64,000 nucleotides of DNA from Azoarcus sp. DD4 (GTDB taxonomy: Bacteria > Pseudomonadota > Gammaproteobacteria > Burkholderiales > Rhodocyclaceae): positions 2,914,001 to 2,978,000 of the forward strand of contig NZ_CP022958.1 in the NCBI RefSeq assembly GCF_006496635.1, read 5' to 3'. Shown one piece after another: positions 52,557-60,774 of the stretch (positions are counted from its first letter, which is position 1; each line of letters starts with the position of its first letter). Under the pieces are notes generated by a model, which did not search any database, was not told the origin of the DNA, and saw only the letters and a list, made by a program, of their open reading frames with translations. Position numbers and translations under genes: made by a program.

Positions 52557-52592
52557 ACCGGTCTCCTTGTTGGTTGCTCTTCGCGTCTAATG

Positions 52593-52614
52593 TAACATAC
52601 GGCACCGTATGTTA
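52593..52614. promoter_or_regulatory. Perfect palindromic operator in the thioesterase/ETF-QO divergent region
   Basis: Ten-base arms (TAACATACGG and its complement) separated by CA. Length and symmetry are typical of TetR-family operators. It lies 37 bases before the thioesterase ATG and overlaps plausible promoter elements (TTAACA and TACATT, short 15-base spacer), which would fit repression. A regulator gene is not in the window. Confidence 0.7.
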
Positions 52615-52753
52615 ATGACCAGGTCCGCAGCAGCCCTTAGCAAGGCGCAGCGGGCTTTCCGATGGTGTTGCGGCGCTCAAGACTCACCCCCTGTATTACA
52701 CTGTCCGCCGCCAAGCGAACAAGATACAAGCAAGCGAGTACGAGGAGAATTGG

Positions 52754-54397
52754 ATGGAACGTGAGTCGATGGAATTCGACGTCCTGATCGTCGGCGGCGG
52801 CCCTGCAGGGTTGGCCTCTGCGATCCGGTTGAAGCAGCTGGCCGAAGCCAAGGGTCAGGACATCTCGGTGTGCCTGATCGAGAAAGGCGCCGAAATCGGC
52901 GCCCACATCCTGTCCGGCGCGGTGATGGACCCGAAGGCGCTCACCGAGCTCTTCCCCGACTGGAAGGAGCGCGGCGCCCCGCTCAACACCGCGGTCACCG
53001 AGGACAAGGTGATCTTCCTCAACGAGACGGGCGGCCGCAGCATCCCCAACAACCTGCTGCCCGACTGCTTCATCAACCACGGCAACTACATCGTGCGCCT
53101 AGGCAACGTCGCCAAGTGGCTGGGCGAGCAGGCCGAGGCGATGGGCGTCGAGATCTATCCGGGTTTCGCCGGCGCCGAGATCCTCTATGACGAGGCCGGT
53201 GCGGTGAAGGGCGTGGCCACCGGCGACATGGGCCTGAACCGCGACGGCAGCCCCGGCCCCCATCATCAGCCCGGCATGGAGCTGCACGCCAAGTACACCC
53301 TCTTCGCCGAAGGCTGCCGCGGCCACCTCGGCAAACAGCTCGAAGCGAAGTACAAGCTGCGCGACGGCGTCGATCCCCAGACCTACGGCATCGGCATCAA
53401 GGAGCTGTGGGAAGTGCCTGTGGAGAACCACCGCCCCGGCCTGGTGGTGCACACCGCCGGCTGGCCGCTGCCCGCGGACACCTACGGCGGCGGCTTCGTC
53501 TATCACCTCGAGGACAACCTGGTCGCGGTCGGCTATGTGGTCGGTCTCAACTACAGCAACCCGCACCTGTCGCCCTTCGAGGAGTTCCAGCGCTACAAGA
53601 CCCATCCCGAGATCCGCAAGTATCTGGAGGGCGGCAAGCGCCTCGCCTACGGTGCCCGCGCGATCGCTGCCGGCGGCCTGCAGAGCCAGCCGCGCCTCGT
53701 CTTCCCGGGTGGCGCGCTGATCGGTGACGACGCCGGTTTCCTCAACGCCGCCCGCATCAAGGGCAGCCATGCGGCGATCAAGAGCGGCATGCTCGCCGCC
53801 GAGGCTGCTTTCGATGCGCTGGTGGCCAAGCGCGAGCGCGACGCACTCACCGCCTATCCGTCGGCCTTCCAGGATTCCTGGCTGCACGCCGAGCTCTACA
53901 AGACGCGCAACTTCAAGCCCTACATGAAGAAGGGCCTGTGGCTGGGCTCCTTCCTGTTCGGTGCGGAGCAGAAGCTCTTCGGCGGCAAGGTGCCGTGGAC
54001 GCTGCACAACAGCGCCGACCATACCGCGCTCAAGCCCGCGGCCGAGTGCCCGAAGATCGACTACCCCAAGCCGGACGGCAAGCTCAGCTTCGACCGGCTC
54101 TCCTCGGTGTTCCTGTCGAACACCAACCACGAGGAGGAGCAGCCCTGTCACCTGCAGCTCAAGGATGCCGGGGTGCCGATCGCGATCAACCTGGCGATGT
54201 ACGACGCGCCCGAGCAGCGCTATTGCCCGGCCGGCGTCTACGAGATTGTCCGTGATGGAGAAGGCGGCGCCCCGCGCCTGCAGATCAACGCCCAGAACTG
54301 CGTGCACTGCAAGACCTGCGACATCAAGGATCCGACCCAGAACATCAACTGGGTCGTGCCGCAGGGCGGCGAAGGGCCGATCTATCAGGGGATGTAA
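52754..54397 (+). CDS. Electron-transfer-flavoprotein:ubiquinone oxidoreductase
   Basis: A 547-residue ETF-QO. It has an N-terminal FAD-binding motif (VLIVGGGPAGLASAIRLK), the membrane-facing ubiquinone domain, a second GG motif near VFPGGALIGDDAGFLNAARIKGSHAAIKSGMLAAEA, and a C-terminal 4Fe-4S cluster with Cys in NAQNCVHCKTCDIKDP. It passes electrons from acyl-CoA dehydrogenases, via ETF, to the quinone pool. Two starts (52754 and 52769) are possible. Control by the adjacent palindrome is likely. Confidence 0.97.
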   Translation: MERESMEFDVLIVGGGPAGLASAIRLKQLAEAKGQDISVCLIEKGAEIGAHILSGAVMDPKALTELFPDWKERGAPLNTAVTEDKVIFLNETGGRSIPNNLLPDCFINHGNYIVRLGNVAKWLGEQAEAMGVEIYPGFAGAEILYDEAGAVKGVATGDMGLNRDGSPGPHHQPGMELHAKYTLFAEGCRGHLGKQLEAKYKLRDGVDPQTYGIGIKELWEVPVENHRPGLVVHTAGWPLPADTYGGGFVYHLEDNLVAVGYVVGLNYSNPHLSPFEEFQRYKTHPEIRKYLEGGKRLAYGARAIAAGGLQSQPRLVFPGGALIGDDAGFLNAARIKGSHAAIKSGMLAAEAAFDALVAKRERDALTAYPSAFQDSWLHAELYKTRNFKPYMKKGLWLGSFLFGAEQKLFGGKVPWTLHNSADHTALKPAAECPKIDYPKPDGKLSFDRLSSVFLSNTNHEEEQPCHLQLKDAGVPIAINLAMYDAPEQRYCPAGVYEIVRDGEGGAPRLQINAQNCVHCKTCDIKDPTQNINWVVPQGGEGPIYQGM

Positions 54398-54441
54398 GTC
54401 AACACGGCCGTTATTGGCAACACACGGCGCCTTGCTTACGG

Positions 54442-54470
54442 GGGCATCATCGCGCTTGGCGGTGATGCCC
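54442..54470. terminator. Hairpin between convergent ETF-QO and DUF481 genes
   Basis: GGGCATCA (54442-54449) and its complement (54463-54470). The tail TCATTCCTTC is only partly T-rich, so this is a weak terminator candidate. Confidence 0.45.
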
Positions 54471-54484
54471 TCATTCCTTCACTC

Positions 54485-55525
54485 CTACCACTCGTACCCC
54501 ACGCCGAACTGAAGGCTGAGATCACCGGATTCCTTGCCCTTTGCCGGCTTGCCCTCCCAACCGTACAGGCCCTGGACCTGAGCAGTCAGGCGGTCGGCGA
54601 TCGGGACGCGCATGCCGGTACGGGAGCGCCAAGTCACGTCTTCAACCTCATCCACGTTCATGTAGCCATCCTGTTCGTGGAAGAACTCGGCCGACCGGCC
54701 GACCAGCCAGTGGCGGTAACGGAGGCCCCAACCGAGCGCCGGATAGGACTGGCTCTGTTCGTCGTAGCGATTCTCGCGCACATAATCGAGACCGCCCTTC
54801 ACCGACAGGCCGACGTCGTCATTCTCGACCAGTTGTACGCCGTAGCCGCCGCCGGCGGTGAAGCGCGAGGCCAGGTCGCGGAAGCGATCGTGTTCGGCCG
54901 ACGTCCGTCCATACACGAAATCCTTGTGCTTCTGACCAAGAAACCAGTCGCGGTCAGCGCTCGCGAGGCCATTCGAGGCCGAGGTACCGCCGTTCTCCGT
55001 GCGTTGCTCTCCGCGCAGACGCGTGGTGAAGCGCGACGTCTTTGCCACGCCGCTAAGTTCCGTCTCGATGGCAAGTTGCGTCGTATCGCTATTGCCGCTG
55101 GTGGCGCTACCCGCCAGATTGATGCGGCCCTTGTACTCGGTGCCCTCTCCCGACTGACTCGGCGTCGGGTTGAGATAGGCGATCCGATCCAGCTTGAGCG
55201 GCGGCACTTCCGGCACCTCGCTAAGCTTGACCGTACCTACCTCGTCCGAACTGCCGAGCCGGGTGTCGAGCGCGCCTTCATCGTTACGCATCAGCACGCG
55301 CACCGGTTTCTCGGTGTTGAGTGTCTCGACCATTTTCCAGTCGATCCTCACCTTGCCGGCGTACTTCGTTTCCAGCACCAGGCCTTCCGGCGTTTTGCTG
55401 AGCACCGTTCCGCTCAGACGGTCACCGTTGGTCAGGATCACTTCGTCGGCCAGGGCCGGCATCGTGGCCAGCAAGGGCCAGACAAGTGCGAATACGTGCC
55501 TTGAGCAGATCTGGTCGGAACTCAT
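54485..55525 (-). CDS. DUF481 outer-membrane barrel protein (YdiY-like)
   Basis: A 346-residue protein with a signal peptide (ends ALADE), an N-terminal SH3-like segment (VILTNGDRLSGTVLSKTPEGLVLETKYAGKVRIDW), then beta-strand-rich repeats ending in Trp as outer-membrane barrels do. The DUF481 family is called salt-stress induced. It lies after the copper receptor on the same strand with a 179-base gap, so membership of the copper cluster is not certain. Confidence 0.87.
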   Translation of the reverse strand: MSSDQICSRHVFALVWPLLATMPALADEVILTNGDRLSGTVLSKTPEGLVLETKYAGKVRIDWKMVETLNTEKPVRVLMRNDEGALDTRLGSSDEVGTVKLSEVPEVPPLKLDRIAYLNPTPSQSGEGTEYKGRINLAGSATSGNSDTTQLAIETELSGVAKTSRFTTRLRGEQRTENGGTSASNGLASADRDWFLGQKHKDFVYGRTSAEHDRFRDLASRFTAGGGYGVQLVENDDVGLSVKGGLDYVRENRYDEQSQSYPALGWGLRYRHWLVGRSAEFFHEQDGYMNVDEVEDVTWRSRTGMRVPIADRLTAQVQGLYGWEGKPAKGKESGDLSLQFGVGYEW

Positions 55526-55704
55526 CGGGGAATGGGCGCGGGGCGCGGGACTGACGCTGACGGGTACAGGGAAAGGGTATGACCAAAGCCCCGATCCCGC
55601 AATGCAGCAACCGACTCGCTTACGGTTTGAAACGTATTGAACGACGCCCGCCGACAGACACCCGACGAAGTCCATCCGTCGACGGGGAGGATGCATTGGC
55701 TCGA

Positions 55705-57762
55705 TCAGTCCAGCGCGAGCCGGGCTTTCAACCAGAGGTTGCGGCCGGGCTCGTTGATCCGCGTATCCGCCGGAAACACAAAGCCGGGGAGCGACACCCC
55801 GGTACGCGACAGATGTTCCGCGTAGGTCCGATCAAACAGGTTGTCGATACCCGCCGTCACCAGCAACCCCTTGCGCGGCCGCCAGCCCGCATTCACGGAG
55901 AACACCGCGAATCCGGGCGAACGACCGATGTCCTGCCCGTTCATGACGATGTTGCCGGAGCCGACATCCACCCTGTGCTGGTCCGCCACCATGCGCAGCA
56001 GGCCACCATAGGAGAAAGTGCCGTCGTCGTACTCCAGCGCCAGCCTGGCTTCGAGCGGCGGCTGCTGCGCGAGCGGCTTGTCGTCGGTATAGTTTTCACC
56101 CCGCACCCAGGCCAGCGTGCCGGTTGCGCGCCAGTTGCGCGCGAATCGCCAGACGCTGTCCGCCTCCAGCCCGACCACGGTGGCGTCGACGTTGCGCACC
56201 CGGCTCGGTGCGATCCAGGTCAGAAGGATGTAGTCCTGGACCTTGCCGATGTAGCCCGACAACGATCCGCTCCAGGCGCCACTCGTCCAGTTTGCGCCGA
56301 GGTCGAACTGGGTGGTCTTTTCCGGCTTGATGCTGAGGAAAGCACTGTTGAGCGTATCCTCGTCGCGCAACAGGCGCTCCCAGTAGTCGGGAAAACGCTC
56401 GGCATGCCCTAGCCCGGCATACCAGGTCGTATCGCCAAGCACTCCCTCGTAGCGCATGAAACCGCTGGTCAGCGTCGCGCGGTCGGTTTCGCCGCGGGTC
56501 TGGTTGGCCGGTACCATCATGCACATGCCGTTCATGAACATGCCGGCGACGCAGCGCCGACCGTCCTTCGCGGCATGCTCGTCGATCCGCAACCCGGCCA
56601 CGGTGCGGCCGCCGCCGGCATCACGATAGGCGACTTCGCCGAACACGCCGAACTGTCGGAAGCGCATGTCCTCCTCGTACGGCAGGCTCTCGAAGTAGTC
56701 CTCCGCGGCATCACCGCTGGCCCTGTTCATCGCACTGCGACCGCGATGAATGTCTTCCTTGGCGTCCGCGCCCAGCGTCACCCGCCACGCCTCGCCCGGC
56801 GCAAGCACCACGCCGATGCGTGCGCCGGTGGTAATGCGGTCGGGGTTCATCGCCGAAAACCGGTTGGCCAGCGGCTGATCGCGCAGGCTGTAGTTGTCCA
56901 TCACGTGATCGACGTAGTTGTAGTAGGCCTGCGCCCACAGCTTCTCGACCAACGGCGACAGTTCTCGTCGTTCGAACATGAGCGCCAGGTTGTCGCGGGA
57001 GAAGCGCGAACCATCCATGCCGCGGTCGGCATAGGCGGCTTCGCCGTCGCTGTGCGCCATCGACAGTTCGAGGGCGGTATCGGTGTCCGGCGTCCACGCC
57101 ACCGCCGCCTGGGTGCTCCAGCGGGTATAGCGCGAGTGGATCTTCGTGCCGTCGCCGTCCTCGTAGTCGTCGGCGTGCGCACGGCTTGCCCCGGCCCGGA
57201 CCTGGAACGCCGGGGTGCCACCGCGTGCGTCCACCACCTGATCGTTGCGGCCGAAGCTGCCCACCGTCAGACTGCCGTCCAGCGCCCAATCCGGTTCGAC
57301 CAGCGGTTTGAGATCGCGCTCGAACATCACGGCGCCGGCCGAGAAACCCGCACCATAGATCACGCTCTGCGGTCCTTTCAGCACCGTCACCCTGTCATAG
57401 GATTCGGGATAGACGTAGGCCGTCGGCGGGTCCATGCGACCACCACAGCCACCGTAGATTTCCTGCCCGTCGAGCAGGATGCCCAGGCGCGAGCCGGACA
57501 TCCCGCGCAGCAGCGGGTCGCCGTCGGTGCCACCCTTGCGGATCACTGAAAAGCCCGCAATGCTCTTGAGGAAGTCGGCGCCGTCATGGGCGGGAATCGG
57601 CTGGCGCGGTGCCTTCGGGTCGGTCACCACGGTCGGCGGATCGGCCATCGTCGGCGCGGTCACCACGACCTGCTCGAGGGAAGACGGCGCTTCCGCCGCA
57701 TGCAGCGGTACGGCGATCGCAGCCAGCACGGCGGCGAACGGGGAATATTTCAGACGATACAT
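55705..57762 (-). CDS. nosA: TonB-dependent copper receptor, NosA/OprC type
   Basis: A 685-residue outer-membrane receptor; ATG 57762 with GTGGAG upstream is preferred over TTG at 57768. After the signal peptide comes the TonB-box/plug region, with LRGMSGSRLGILLDGQEIYGGCGGRMDPPTAYVYPE, the NosA/OprC hallmark. The Cys-x3-Met (Cys106, Met110) and His-x-Met (His286, Met288) pairs match the CxxxM-HxM copper site described in OprC. A Cys/Met-rich loop lies at about 404-416. It imports copper in a TonB-dependent way and in denitrifiers supports nitrous oxide reductase. Confidence 0.92.
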   Translation of the reverse strand: MYRLKYSPFAAVLAAIAVPLHAAEAPSSLEQVVVTAPTMADPPTVVTDPKAPRQPIPAHDGADFLKSIAGFSVIRKGGTDGDPLLRGMSGSRLGILLDGQEIYGGCGGRMDPPTAYVYPESYDRVTVLKGPQSVIYGAGFSAGAVMFERDLKPLVEPDWALDGSLTVGSFGRNDQVVDARGGTPAFQVRAGASRAHADDYEDGDGTKIHSRYTRWSTQAAVAWTPDTDTALELSMAHSDGEAAYADRGMDGSRFSRDNLALMFERRELSPLVEKLWAQAYYNYVDHVMDNYSLRDQPLANRFSAMNPDRITTGARIGVVLAPGEAWRVTLGADAKEDIHRGRSAMNRASGDAAEDYFESLPYEEDMRFRQFGVFGEVAYRDAGGGRTVAGLRIDEHAAKDGRRCVAGMFMNGMCMMVPANQTRGETDRATLTSGFMRYEGVLGDTTWYAGLGHAERFPDYWERLLRDEDTLNSAFLSIKPEKTTQFDLGANWTSGAWSGSLSGYIGKVQDYILLTWIAPSRVRNVDATVVGLEADSVWRFARNWRATGTLAWVRGENYTDDKPLAQQPPLEARLALEYDDGTFSYGGLLRMVADQHRVDVGSGNIVMNGQDIGRSPGFAVFSVNAGWRPRKGLLVTAGIDNLFDRTYAEHLSRTGVSLPGFVFPADTRINEPGRNLWLKARLALD

Positions 57763-58052
57763 CGACAAAGCTCCACGAGTTCAAGAGAGCGCTGCCGTCG
57801 GCAAGTGGGCTGCCGGTCGACAGATCGCGTGTGTCCCATCCGCTTCGGTTCAAACCAGATACATGACGCCTGGACGTGCGCTGCCACCCGCGCGACGACT
57901 GCGTCGGCGGGAGAAGGTCATCGGATCGCCCCAAGACGGCACCAGCACCATCGGAACGAGCCAGCACACGCGGCACGGAACACTGCGGACGCAGCCATCC
58001 GACGCCGGCGTTCAGCGATATGGAACGGGAAAGGGAATACCGGGGAAGAAGC

Positions 58053-58445
58053 TCAGGCGGACGGCGGCGGCCCACGCGAATGAAACGCCGGCCAGATGGC
58101 GCCGGTTGGCGGTTCGCCGGGCGTCTCGGGGTAGGCCGGCCGCGTGCTCGCAGCCGGCAAGGCAGGCACCCACGGGGGTGGTGGCGGCAGAAAGGCCAGG
58201 AGGTTGCCGTTGGGCAGACAGAGCGGGCAATGTGCCCTGCCCGCATCGGGCGGCTCGCTACCGCCCGTTTCGTCCGATACGGCGAGGCGCTGGATGCCAT
58301 CCGTCGTACACACCTCGGCCCAGGCAGCCGTATCGGCGCCGCGGCGGTGGACGTCCATCGGCAACGCCGGCGCGAACGCGGGCAGCAGCAGGGTCACCAG
58401 GACCACGGCCGCGATGAACCGTCGGCGAAGGCTGCGCCTGATCAT
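58053..58445 (-). CDS. DUF2946 family protein (copy B)
   Basis: A 130-residue protein with an N-terminal hydrophobic signal or anchor (about 10-28), then VCTTDGIQRLAV (Cys46) and HCPLC (His72, Cys73, Cys76), and a Pro-rich C-terminus with a hydrophobic stretch ending in PPPSA. These Cys/His positions match copy A at 63295. DUF2946 proteins frequently sit by copper genes; a periplasmic copper-binding role is an inference. Confidence 0.85.
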   Translation of the reverse strand: MIRRSLRRRFIAAVVLVTLLLPAFAPALPMDVHRRGADTAAWAEVCTTDGIQRLAVSDETGGSEPPDAGRAHCPLCLPNGNLLAFLPPPPPWVPALPAASTRPAYPETPGEPPTGAIWPAFHSRGPPPSA

Positions 58446-58521
58446 CTGAGCAAGGAATGAAGTGTCGGCATCGACACCAGGCCCGGCGACCCCAGCGGGC
58501 CGGCGGGCATGACATGTCCGG

Positions 58522-58992
58522 TCAGTGCTTGTGCATCGGCGCCACGCCCGGCGCGTTCAGCGGCCGGACCGTCGCCGCCACGTCCACTGTCGTGCGCTTG
58601 CCGTCCTTGCCCTCCACGACGAGCGTCAGTGGCACCGTCTCTCCCTCTTTAACCGGCGCCACGAGGTCGATCAACATGACGTGGTAGCCACCCGGCTTGA
58701 GCGCGACCGGTTTACCGGCCGGCAGCGCGAGCGCGGGAATGGCGCGCATCTTCATCACGTTGCCCTCCATCGCCATTTCATGCACCTCGACGACCTTGGC
58801 CGCCGGCGAACGCACCTCGACCAGCTTCGCATCCTCGGCCGCAGTGAGCTGCATGAAGGCGCCGGTGGCTTTCTGCTGTGGCACGGTGGCGCGCACCCAG
58901 GGCTCGCTCACGCTGACCTGCGCCAGCGCCGTGGCGGAAACGACGGTGGCAACAAGTGCGACGCACAGGCCGGCGATCGTACGGTTCTTCAT
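58522..58992 (-). CDS. PCu(A)C periplasmic copper chaperone
   Basis: A 156-residue protein with a signal peptide (about 1-24) and one PCu(A)C domain. The copper ligands fit the family consensus H-x10-M-x21-H-x-M exactly: His71, Met82, His104, Met106. The tail ends MHKH. These chaperones deliver Cu(I) to the CuA or CuB centres of cytochrome oxidase, or to NosZ. GGAG lies 8 bases before the ATG. Downstream of the thioredoxin-like gene. Confidence 0.95.
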   Translation of the reverse strand: MKNRTIAGLCVALVATVVSATALAQVSVSEPWVRATVPQQKATGAFMQLTAAEDAKLVEVRSPAAKVVEVHEMAMEGNVMKMRAIPALALPAGKPVALKPGGYHVMLIDLVAPVKEGETVPLTLVVEGKDGKRTTVDVAATVRPLNAPGVAPMHKH

Positions 58993-59050
58993 GTGTGTTC
59001 TCCTGCTTGAGTGGGTGAGTTGTCTAATCGAAACCTGCCGGGCATACCGG

Positions 59051-59515
59051 TTAGCGCCCGAGCGCCCTGACCACCGCGTCGCGGTCGAGCACCCCGGAGA
59101 TGGCGATACGGTGGCCGCGACCGTCGAACAGCAGCGTACGCGGCAGTTCGCCGCGCCATTTCGGATCCAGCGCGAACGCCAGCGCCTCCGGCGCATCGTG
59201 GCCGTAGGCGTAGCGTTCTCCCGGCACCGCAAGCCGCAGCAAGGGCTCGGCCAGGTCGTCCGAATAGGGTTGGACCGCGACCGTGACAAGCTTGAGGTCG
59301 TGCCCGGCCGCGGCGAGTTCGGCGAGCAGGCGAAGGTTCTTCTTGCAGTGCACGCAGTCGGTGGACCACAGCGCGACGATGGTGGGCGAGCGGTACGCGG
59401 CCGGATCCACCAGTCTTTGGGCGGCAGCCCGGTCGAGCAAGCGAAACCCGTCTGCGGCCGATGCGGTCGTCGCGCCAAGCAGCAAGCAGAGCATCACGAG
59501 TGTTAGGCGCTTCAT
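59051..59515 (-). CDS. Periplasmic thioredoxin-like protein
   Basis: A 154-residue exported protein (signal peptide to about residue 20) with a thioredoxin fold and active site LWSTDCVHCKKN, CxxC at Cys54 and Cys57 (CVHC). A cis-Pro position is present late (LPRTLLFDG). In copper clusters such proteins reduce target cysteines before metal insertion. Its start overlaps the propeller stop by 4 bases, so it is translationally coupled. Confidence 0.88.
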   Translation of the reverse strand: MKRLTLVMLCLLLGATTASAADGFRLLDRAAAQRLVDPAAYRSPTIVALWSTDCVHCKKNLRLLAELAAAGHDLKLVTVAVQPYSDDLAEPLLRLAVPGERYAYGHDAPEALAFALDPKWRGELPRTLLFDGRGHRIAISGVLDRDAVVRALGR

Positions 59516-60765
59516 GGTAAGGGGTACCCCTTCATGCCTTCACGTTCGGTTCGCCAGAATGCCAACATGCGAGAGCCATGTCGCAGCAGTCGCGGCTGGT
59601 CGGATGCGCCTTCGGTCGTAGCGAGCGTTTTCGCTTCGTCGAAATGCCGGCCACCGTCCATCGAGCGTTCCACGCGCAGCACGGTACGCTCGCCATCGAA
59701 CGCCTTCCAGACGATCGCGACCTCCTTCCCCGTGACCTCGATATCGGCATGTGCGGCACGATCGTCACCCACCAGCCGCTGGCCTTCGACGGCTGCGGCC
59801 CCCAGGCGGCCATAGAACACCCGGGTCTCGCCGTCCCGCTCGTTGAACCACACCGCGTGGCGCGTGCCGTCTTCGGCGATGGCGAGCGAGGGGCCGTGGT
59901 GCGGGCAGGCATCGATCCGCCAACGGTCGAAGGTGGCGCGCTGCAAGCCCTCCGGCCGCAGCCGGGCATTGATGCGGAGCATCGCGTGATCGCGTTCGTT
60001 GGGTTCGAACACATGCCGCCAAAGCAGCACCGGCTGGCCATCGACATCCCGCGCCATCGCAATCCGGCAACACTCGCAGGAATGGTCGGCGAGCTTCTGC
60101 TCAGCTGCGAAGCTGCGACCGTTGTCGGTGGAGACGGCAGCATAGATCGCGGCGCCGCGATAGGCGCTATCGCCCTCCCCGCCCCGCTTGTGCGCTTCGA
60201 GGTCGCGCTTGTCTATCCAGGCCACGACCACCTGCCCCTCGCCCGACACCATCATGGACTCGAAACGGTGCGTGATCTCGCTGCGATCGCGATGCACGGT
60301 GATCGGCGCGTCGAAATGCTCGCCGTCCGCTGCACGGGCGAAACGGATCTCGCCGCTGTAGGGCTTGGACAGCGGCCGCGTCCACGACACCAGCGCGCTG
60401 CCATCGGCGCCGAAAACAAGCTTGGGCCGGTTTTCGCCGTCAGCGGAAATCGGCTCGGGCTCGCGATTGACCTTGGTCACCGTCTGCCATATCCGGCCCT
60501 CGGCGCTGCGGTGCAACAGCACATGACCGTCCTCGCTCGTCACCGCATACAGCCAGCCGTCGGGTGCGTAGGCGGCGCTGCTGCCGAGCGCCGGACGAAC
60601 CGGGGCAGAGGTGGTGGAAGGGGTGGCGCGAGTCCCTGCAGCCTCCTGTCCGCGATGGCCCTCATGCGCCCCGACATAGGCGCTGCCGCCGACAAGGACA
60701 GCCAGCAGCACGACGCCCCCGGACCTGCGCAGCCACGCGCCCGCAAGTGTTCTGTTCGATGTCAT
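59512..60765 (-). CDS. Sialidase-like beta-propeller with CxCC and CPHH motifs
   Basis: A 417-residue exported protein (membrane/signal segment about 15-33, then HEGH at 34-37). Repeated S/T-x-D/E-G-x-x-W/F elements indicate a six-bladed BNR/sialidase-like propeller, but no sialidase active site was recognised. It carries a cysteine trio SCECC (Cys230, 232, 233) and CPHH (Cys287, His289, His290), both likely metal ligands. It sits in the copper operon between the TonB receptor and the thioredoxin-like gene. I propose a periplasmic copper acceptor; not proven. Confidence 0.75.
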   Translation of the reverse strand: MTSNRTLAGAWLRRSGGVVLLAVLVGGSAYVGAHEGHRGQEAAGTRATPSTTSAPVRPALGSSAAYAPDGWLYAVTSEDGHVLLHRSAEGRIWQTVTKVNREPEPISADGENRPKLVFGADGSALVSWTRPLSKPYSGEIRFARAADGEHFDAPITVHRDRSEITHRFESMMVSGEGQVVVAWIDKRDLEAHKRGGEGDSAYRGAAIYAAVSTDNGRSFAAEQKLADHSCECCRIAMARDVDGQPVLLWRHVFEPNERDHAMLRINARLRPEGLQRATFDRWRIDACPHHGPSLAIAEDGTRHAVWFNERDGETRVFYGRLGAAAVEGQRLVGDDRAAHADIEVTGKEVAIVWKAFDGERTVLRVERSMDGGRHFDEAKTLATTEGASDQPRLLRHGSRMLAFWRTEREGMKGYPLP

Positions 60766-60774
60766 GCAAGCTCC

